Notes under the pieces: model-generated
The model's database searches: none
The model's input: the letters and a program-made list of their open reading frames with translations, nothing else
What the model was told of the DNA's origin: nothing
Program-made: the position numbers and the translations under genes
Assembly (NCBI GenBank): GCA_028292185.1
Contig: JAQGMT010000432.1
Span: 1-9,991, forward strand
DNA: 9,991 nt
Direction: 5' to 3'
Source of the DNA: Ramlibacter sp.
GTDB lineage: Bacteria > Pseudomonadota > Gammaproteobacteria > Burkholderiales > Burkholderiaceae_C
Shown: positions 5,929 to 9,991 of the stretch, piece by piece
How positions within the stretch are numbered: position 1 is the first letter of the stretch
Layout: each line of letters begins with the position of its first letter

Positions 5929-7173
5929 ATGTTCCATCGCAACATCCTCGTCGAGCAAACCGATCCTGAACTCTGGGCCGCCATCCAGAGCGAAAACAAG
6001 CGCCAGGAAGAGCACATCGAGCTCATTGCCAGCGAAAACTACGCCTCCCCGGCCGTCATGGCGGCCCAGGGTACGCAACTGACCAACAAATATGCCGAGG
6101 GTTATCCGGGCAAGCGCTATTACGGCGGCTGCGAGTGGGTGGACGTCGCCGAGCAGCTCGCGCTCGACCGCGCCAAGCAGCTGTTCGGTGCGGCCGCCGC
6201 GAATGTCCAGGCGCACTCCGGCGCCCAGGCCAACGAAGCAGTGTTCCTGGCGTTCCTGAAGCCCGGCGACACGATCATGGGCATGAGCCTGGCCGAAGGC
6301 GGCCACCTGACCCACGGCATGGCCCTCAACATGAGCGGCAAGTGGTTCAACGTGGTGAGCTATGGCCTCAACGAGCAGGAAGCGATCGACTATGACGCCA
6401 TGGAACGCAAGGCCCACGAGTCCAAGCCCAAGCTGATCATCGCCGGCGCGTCGGCGTATTCGCTGAAGATCGACTTCGCGCGCTTCGCCAAGGTTGCCAA
6501 GGACGTGGGCGCCATCTTCATGGTGGACATGGCGCACTACGCGGGCCTGATTGCCGCGGGCATCTACCCCAATCCCGTGCCTCATGCCGACGTGGTCACC
6601 TCCACCACGCACAAGACGCTGCGTGGCCCGCGCGGCGGGCTCATCCTGATGAAAGCCGAGCACGAGAAAGCCATCAACAGCGCCATCTTTCCCGGCCTGC
6701 AAGGCGGCCCGCTGATGCACGTGATCGCCGCCAAGGCGGTGGCGTTCAAGGAAGCCCTGGCGCCGGAATTCAAGACCTACCAGCTGCAGGTGGCGAAGAA
6801 CGCGCAGATCGTCGCGCAGACGCTGACCGAGCGCGGACTGCGCATCGTGAGCGGGCGCACCGAAAGCCATTTGATGCTGGTTGACTTGCGGCCCAAGGGC
6901 ATCACCGGCAAGGAAGCCGAAGCGGTGCTGGGCGACGCGCACATGACCATCAACAAGAATGCCATCCCGAACGATCCGGAGCGGCCGATGGTGACCAGCG
7001 GGGTGCGCATCGGCACACCGGCCATGACCACCCGGGGATTCAAGGACGAAGAAGCCCGGCTCACCGCCAACCTGGTCGCCGACGTACTGGACAAGCCGCG
7101 CGACCCGGCAAACATCGCCGCCGTGCGCGAAAAAGTGAACGCGTTGACGCGGCGTTTCCCCGTCTATAAATAG
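5929..7173 (+). CDS. glyA: Serine hydroxymethyltransferase
   Basis: GlyA is a cytosolic PLP enzyme that converts serine and tetrahydrofolate to glycine and 5,10-methylene-tetrahydrofolate, the main source of one-carbon units. The product is 414 residues, close to the 417 of E. coli. Visible motifs include ELIASENYASP near the N-terminus, NKYAEGYPGKRYYGG, HSGAQANEAVF, the substrate-loop region SLAEGGHLTHG, and DMAHYAGLIAAG. The PLP-binding Lys229 is in STTHKTLRGPRGG. The small-domain sequence SGRTESHLMLVDL and the GTPAMTTRGF block near the C-terminus are intact. Start ATG 5929 gives the canonical N-terminus; an upstream in-frame GTG (5875) would add 18 residues unlike the family. nrdR starts 9 bp after the stop, so the two form an operon. 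Confidence 0.99.
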   Translation: MFHRNILVEQTDPELWAAIQSENKRQEEHIELIASENYASPAVMAAQGTQLTNKYAEGYPGKRYYGGCEWVDVAEQLALDRAKQLFGAAAANVQAHSGAQANEAVFLAFLKPGDTIMGMSLAEGGHLTHGMALNMSGKWFNVVSYGLNEQEAIDYDAMERKAHESKPKLIIAGASAYSLKIDFARFAKVAKDVGAIFMVDMAHYAGLIAAGIYPNPVPHADVVTSTTHKTLRGPRGGLILMKAEHEKAINSAIFPGLQGGPLMHVIAAKAVAFKEALAPEFKTYQLQVAKNAQIVAQTLTERGLRIVSGRTESHLMLVDLRPKGITGKEAEAVLGDAHMTINKNAIPNDPERPMVTSGVRIGTPAMTTRGFKDEEARLTANLVADVLDKPRDPANIAAVREKVNALTRRFPVYK

Positions 7174-7182
7174 CCCCGCAGA

Positions 7183-7632
7183 ATGAAGTGCCCCTTCTGC
7201 AGCAACGAGGACACCCAGGTGGTCGAAACGCGGGTGGCAGAAGACGGCGGCTTCGTGCGGCGGCGCCGCCAATGCGCGGCCTGCGAGAAGCGCTTCACCA
7301 CTTACGAGCGCCCCGACGTCACCTTTCCCGCAGTGGTCAAGAAGGACGGGCGCCGCATCGACTACGAGCGGATCAAACTTCAAGGCTCGATGAACCTGGC
7401 CCTGCGCAAGCGCCCCGTCAGCACCGAGCAGATCGACAGCGCCGTTGAGCGCATCGAGGAAAAGCTCTTGAACCTGGGCGTGCGGGAAATTCCCTCGGCC
7501 CGGCTCGGTGAGTTGGTGATGCGCGAACTGCGCAAACTGGACAAGGTGGCGTACGTGCGGTTCGCCAGCGTGTACCGCAGCTTCGAAGATATCGACGAAT
7601 TCAAGACGCTGGTCGACGAGGTGAGGCGCTAG
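7183..7632 (+). CDS. nrdR: Transcriptional repressor NrdR
   Basis: NrdR is the ATP/dATP-sensing repressor of ribonucleotide reductase genes. The 149-residue product has the full family layout. An N-terminal zinc ribbon carries CPFC (Cys3, Cys6) and CAAC (Cys31, Cys34) with the basic RRRRQC segment between. KRFTTYERP joins it to an ATP-cone domain from about residue 49 to 139. The length matches E. coli NrdR. It lies 9 bp after glyA and should share its mRNA. I noticed no clear pair of NrdR boxes here, so its targets are presumably elsewhere. The last 32 bp overlap the antisense end of the pseudopilin-like gene at 7601. The C-terminus looks normal for the family, so nrdR itself seems undamaged. 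Confidence 0.99.
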   Translation: MKCPFCSNEDTQVVETRVAEDGGFVRRRRQCAACEKRFTTYERPDVTFPAVVKKDGRRIDYERIKLQGSMNLALRKRPVSTEQIDSAVERIEEKLLNLGVREIPSARLGELVMRELRKLDKVAYVRFASVYRSFEDIDEFKTLVDEVRR

Positions 7633-8038
7633 GCGGCCTGATGGCGCCGCTGGGGCCGAAGGACACACTGCGCGCCAGGCTCCCGGTCCCGTAAACGCTA
7701 AGGCCGGCCGACAGCCGAACTTCCCGGCGCAGGATCGCCTCGGAGGGTTCGCGCGACCCGTTGCCATTGGCGTCCTGGAACACGATCCAGCCCTGCTCCC
7801 AGCCTTCGGCGCTGGTGCAAGACACGCCGTCTGCCGATTTGCACAGCACCACCCGGACGTTCCTGGTGACGGCCTGGTCGCGCGCCCGGTGCAGGCCTGA
7901 CGGCATCAATCCCGAGGAGGAACTGGGCTTGAGCGAGTCCATGGTCGCTGTCATGGAAGGCGCCGCAAGAGAGAACAGCACCCCTGCGAGCGACAGGGCG
8001 CCAAGGGTTGGCAGACGAGAGGTCCAGGCCATGTTCAT
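7601..8038 (-). CDS. Degenerate GspH/FimT-like pseudopilin paralogue (no prepilin motif, short C-terminus)
   Basis: This 145-residue product starts MNMAWTSRLPTLG. It aligns without gaps to the neighbouring pseudopilin at 8073-8660 over the helix and the start of the globular domain (RVVLCKSADGV shared, then GWEQG, IVF and a D-rich NGNGSREP loop). Two things are missing. Where the neighbour has G-YSIVE, this copy has WTSRLP, so there is no Gly/Phe cleavage site and no Glu at +5. It also stops soon after SVSFGPSGAIR, losing roughly 40 C-terminal residues that include the terminal cysteines. The N-terminus instead resembles a Sec signal (Arg, hydrophobic LGALSLAGVLFSLAA, then APSMTA). A good GGAG lies 7 bp before ATG 8038. 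It could be a decaying duplicate or a secreted, non-pilin derivative. The stop codon lies within the nrdR 3' end on the other strand. Confidence 0.7.
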   Translation of the reverse strand: MNMAWTSRLPTLGALSLAGVLFSLAAPSMTATMDSLKPSSSSGLMPSGLHRARDQAVTRNVRVVLCKSADGVSCTSAEGWEQGWIVFQDANGNGSREPSEAILRREVRLSAGLSVYGTGSLARSVSFGPSGAIRPPSASPRRPAS

Positions 8039-8430
8039 GACGCATCTCCAAAGAAGTTTGGTCGGCACAGGGCTAGCCGCAGAAACTCACCAGGGCTTTC
8101 TGCACCCTGGGCCGGCCACCGGAATTGATCACGATCTGCCGGGCCTCGGTGCTGTCACTGGATTGGCGGCACAGCGTGAGCGTGCCCGCCTGGAACGCAC
8201 CCGAAGCCATGCGGCTTCGCCCATCCGGCCCGTACGACACATAGCTGCCCACACTCTGGTTGCCGCTGACGCGAATCTCGCTTGTGGAGCGCTGCTCGTG
8301 GTAGATCAGGCTTTCGCCCGGATCGCGCGCGCCGTTGTTGTTCACGTCATGGAACACGATGGCGCCTTGCTCCCATCCGCCGCCGGAGGCGCAGGTGACC
8401 CCATCGGCCGACTTGCACAGCACCACCCGG
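7839..8430. repeat. Tandem gene duplication, marked by an identical 18-bp block in both copies
   Basis: The block TTGCACAGCACCACCCGG occurs at 7839-7856 and again at 8413-8430, at the same codons (RVVLCK, antisense) of the two minus-strand pseudopilin genes. Flanking sequence is similar but diverged. This supports an old tandem duplication rather than two independent arrivals. Confidence 0.7.
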
Positions 8431-8660
8431 CCGTTGCGTTTGATGGCCTCGCTGCGCGCGAGATAGAGGTCGAACAGCAAGGCGTTCGAGACGGACGTCA
8501 GCTTGACTGAGGCCAGCATCGAGGCCACCGATGGCACCCCCACCGCCATCAGTGTCGCGGCCACGGCCAGGGTCACGGCCACTTCGACGATGGAGTAGCC
8601 CCGGGCCCGTTTGGCGCGCCGAAAAAGTTGTGCGGCGCATGGGTGCGTTGGGCTGTTCAT
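8073..8660 (-). CDS. GspH/FimT family pseudopilin (minor type IV pilin-like)
   Basis: This 195-residue class III prepilin has a 21-residue basic leader (RRAKRARG). Cleavage would fall after Gly21, before Tyr22 of YSIVEV, with the conserved Glu at +5 (residue 26). A hydrophobic helix (VAVTLAVAATLMAVGVPSV) and the LARSEAIKRN helix end follow. The GspH-type C-terminal domain then begins with RVVLCKSADGV. Cysteines in the domain and at the extreme C-terminus (SFCG) may pair. It should be processed by PilD and inserted in the inner membrane as a minor pilin or priming subunit. ATG 8660 was taken; the only upstream in-frame option is a TTG five codons earlier. No strong Shine-Dalgarno is visible. 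The paralogue at 7601-8038 lies 34 bp downstream, so the two probably form an operon, transcribed divergently from the PilE-like gene. Confidence 0.9.
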   Translation of the reverse strand: MNSPTHPCAAQLFRRAKRARGYSIVEVAVTLAVAATLMAVGVPSVASMLASVKLTSVSNALLFDLYLARSEAIKRNGRVVLCKSADGVTCASGGGWEQGAIVFHDVNNNGARDPGESLIYHEQRSTSEIRVSGNQSVGSYVSYGPDGRSRMASGAFQAGTLTLCRQSSDSTEARQIVINSGGRPRVQKALVSFCG

Positions 8661-8692
8661 CGCCGCATGATGCAAGCGTGGACGGCCCCCAC

Positions 8693-8723
8693 GGTGTGAC
8701 GAATCTGGGCCGCTTGGTGTGAC
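8693..8723. repeat. Direct repeat GGTGTGAC, 23-bp period
   Basis: GGTGTGAC occurs at 8693-8700 and 8716-8723 in the spacer between the two divergent pilin transcription units. The period of 23 bp is close to two helical turns, which fits a dimeric regulator. TGTGA also resembles a half-site of CRP/Vfr-type proteins, but the sites are direct, not inverted. The right-hand copy overlaps the candidate sigma54 promoter. Confidence 0.45.
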
Positions 8724-8730
8724 TTATGCA
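8715..8730 (+). promoter_or_regulatory. Candidate sigma54 (RpoN) promoter for the PilE-like operon
   Basis: TGGTGTGACTTATGCA has the invariant GG (8716-8717) and GC (8728-8729) with exactly 10 bp between. It agrees with the -24/-12 consensus except at the CAC of TGGCACG and the first T of TTGC. It faces the PilE-like gene, giving a leader of about 125 nt to ATG 8866. Pilin genes of other proteobacteria are RpoN-dependent, which makes the site reasonable, but one match of this quality can arise by chance. The rest of the 205-bp spacer shows nothing else clear. Confidence 0.4.
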
Positions 8731-8865
8731 CCACCTGCGAACCGTGGCTTGCGGCTACCGGGTCGCGCCCAGGCATCCCAAGCCGCCGCCCGTCGGTTGC
8801 CGGCAACCGCTGGGCTCGAGCTTCTTGCGGCAGGACTGCCGGCCGTTCAGGATCGGCGAACTCTC

Positions 8866-9390
8866 ATGTCCTGCCAGAGGAACGCCTTGACACACCTTCT
8901 CGCCAGCACCGGCCGCACCGAGCGCGCGCCGTCCCAACGGGGCTTCACGCTCATCGAGCTCATGATCACCGTGGCGATCGTGGCCATCCTGGCGTCCATC
9001 GCCCTGCCCTCCTACCGCGACTACGTCCGGCGCGGCCAGGTTCCGCAGGCCTTCACCTACCTCTCCGATTACCGGATCAAGCTGGAACAGTACTTCCAGG
9101 ACTACAAGAGCTACGGAACCATCAATGGCGGCGCCTGCGCCAACGGGACCAACGCGCCCCCCTGGAATGATTTCATCCCGAAGGTCACGCCGCAGTACTT
9201 CACCTTCACCTGCATCGTGACCGGCCCGGCCACGGGCGGCGGCTACACGTTGACTGCGACGGGCAGCAGCGGAATGGCCATTGGCCACGTCTACACGGTG
9301 AACGAAAGCAATGCGCAGGCAACCACCCAGTTCAAGGGCGCAACCGTGACGGGCAGGAACTGCTGGTTATTGAAGGGATCGGAGTGCTGA
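8866..9390 (+). CDS. PilE-like type IV minor pilin
   Basis: This 174-residue prepilin has a leader ending SQRG. Cleavage would be between Gly26 and Phe27 of FTLIELM, with Glu31 at +5. The N-terminal helix continues TVAIVAILASIALPSYRDYVRRGQ, the classic PilE pattern. The domain that follows has AFTYLSDYRIKLEQYFQDYKSY and two cysteine pairs, the last in NCWLLKGSEC, the usual C-terminal disulfide loop. It should be processed by PilD and act as a minor subunit of the pilus. The start is uncertain: ATG 8866 has only weak ribosome-binding sequence, while in-frame TTG 8887 has AGAGG (8876-8880) well placed and would give 167 residues. The stop overlaps the next gene by 7 bp. In many relatives PilE lies at the end of the fimT-pilVWXY1 operon; here it comes first. 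Confidence 0.92.
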   Translation: MSCQRNALTHLLASTGRTERAPSQRGFTLIELMITVAIVAILASIALPSYRDYVRRGQVPQAFTYLSDYRIKLEQYFQDYKSYGTINGGACANGTNAPPWNDFIPKVTPQYFTFTCIVTGPATGGGYTLTATGSSGMAIGHVYTVNESNAQATTQFKGATVTGRNCWLLKGSEC

Positions 9391-9989
9391 GAGCCGGTCG
9401 CCAGCGGGGTTTCACCTTGATCGAGGCGCTTGTCACGATCTCGATATTGGCGCTGCTGATGGCGCTGATGGCGCCCAGCATGGCCGAGTGGATCCGCGGC
9501 ACGCATGTGCGCAACCTCGCGGAGTCCATGCAAGCCGGTTTGCAGAAAGCGCGGATGGAGGCGCTCAGGCGCAACAAGATCGTCACGTTCTGGATGGTGA
9601 GTTCGAACGCCGGGGGCTCACTGGACGACAGCTGTGCGCTCGCCTCCAACTCCGGATCGTGGGTGATCAGCCTGGAAGATCCTTCCTCCCACTGCTCGAC
9701 GGCCGCCTCGGCAACCGCATCGCCCAAGATCGTCGAGACCTACGGTGCGGGCGTGAGCGCGGCACTGATGTCCGTGTCAGGATTAACCGGCAACGGCGCC
9801 GCTGCGGCCAACTCGGTGAGCTTCAACGGCTATGGCCAGACGCTTCCGTCCGCCACTGCGCTGGGGATCATCGATATCACCCATACACAGCCTGGTGCGC
9901 GCCGGCTGCGACTGACCGTTTCGTCGGGCGGTTCCGTGCGCATGTGCGACAGGGATGTGACGAGCGGCCCCACCGTCTGCCCGCCGTGA
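9384..9989 (+). CDS. FimT/GspH family minor pilin
   Basis: This 201-residue class III prepilin has a very short leader (MLRAGRQRG). Cleavage would be after Gly9, before FTLIEA, with Glu14 at +5. A hydrophobic helix (LVTISILALLMALMAPSMAEW) and a Gly/Ser/Ala-rich GspH-type domain follow. The final part, RLRLTVSSGGSVRMCDRD, fits the conserved C-terminal strands of FimT, a DNA-binding minor pilin in some species. Start GTG 9384 is supported by AAGGGA (9373-9378) and by the 7-bp overlap with the PilE-like gene, which implies coupled translation. The stop TGA is at 9987-9989. A GTG overlapping that stop (9986-9988, followed by AAG) could start the next pilin gene, perhaps pilV, but the window ends there. 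Confidence 0.92.
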   Translation: MLRAGRQRGFTLIEALVTISILALLMALMAPSMAEWIRGTHVRNLAESMQAGLQKARMEALRRNKIVTFWMVSSNAGGSLDDSCALASNSGSWVISLEDPSSHCSTAASATASPKIVETYGAGVSAALMSVSGLTGNGAAAANSVSFNGYGQTLPSATALGIIDITHTQPGARRLRLTVSSGGSVRMCDRDVTSGPTVCPP

Positions 9990-9991
9990 AG

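Noticed and set aside
5278..7767. Very long minus-strand open frame across the transglycosylase, glyA and nrdR genes
   Set aside because: It mirrors three well-identified genes, is rich in His, Gly, Arg and Ala, and has no domain. It is an artefact of codon bias.
8661..8690. sigma54 site on the minus strand for the GspH gene
   Set aside because: The only GG-N10-GC match there falls in a G-run and lacks the rest of the consensus.
8693..8706. sigma54 site at the left GGTGTGAC copy
   Set aside because: The base pair 10 bp after the GG is CT, not GC.
1..9991. CRISPR array, toxin-antitoxin pair, phage or defence genes
   Set aside because: No regularly spaced repeats were seen and every confident gene belongs to housekeeping, envelope or pilus families.

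Overview
The window is about 10 kb of GC-rich bacterial chromosome. Gene content and protein style (LpxH end, MtfA, a long DUF349 protein, a membrane-anchored lytic transglycosylase beside glyA-nrdR, then type IV pilin genes) point to a betaproteobacterium of the order Burkholderiales, most likely family Comamonadaceae. That placement is inferred from family knowledge, not from a database search. No RNA gene, CRISPR array, phage gene or intact insertion sequence could be recognised.

Layout. (1) 1-1192, + strand: the 3' part of lpxH (lipid A synthesis), then mtfA (M90 zinc peptidase). (2) 1170-3992, - strand: a large helical DUF349-repeat protein with a Gly/Arg-rich linker, meeting mtfA tail to tail with a 23-bp overlap. 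(3) 3993-4977: nearly 1 kb without a recognised gene. It holds many strong inverted repeats, a terminator-like hairpin facing the DUF349 gene, a doubtful 154-codon ORF, an AT-rich island (about one third GC), and a very good sigma70-type promoter at 4757-4786 pointing at the next gene. (4) 4978-7632, + strand: lytic transglycosylase, glyA and nrdR. glyA and nrdR are 9 bp apart and probably share the promoter ahead of glyA. (5) 7601-8660, - strand: two tandem GspH/FimT-type pseudopilin paralogues. The distal one has lost the prepilin leader motif and its C-terminal third, and its end is antisense to the nrdR end. (6) 8866-9989, + strand: a PilE-like minor pilin overlapping a FimT/GspH pilin by 7 bp. 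This is the start of a minor-pilin operon that probably continues past the window edge.

How they work together. The first half is cell-envelope and housekeeping biology (lipid A, peptidoglycan remodelling, one-carbon metabolism, nucleotide-reductase control). The right end is a divergent minor-pilin locus. Its 205-bp intergenic region carries a GGTGTGAC direct repeat 23 bp apart, and the right-hand copy lies inside a candidate sigma54 promoter facing the PilE-like gene. The least explained parts are the structured 3993-4977 spacer and the degenerate pseudopilin copy. I found no clear new multi-gene system.
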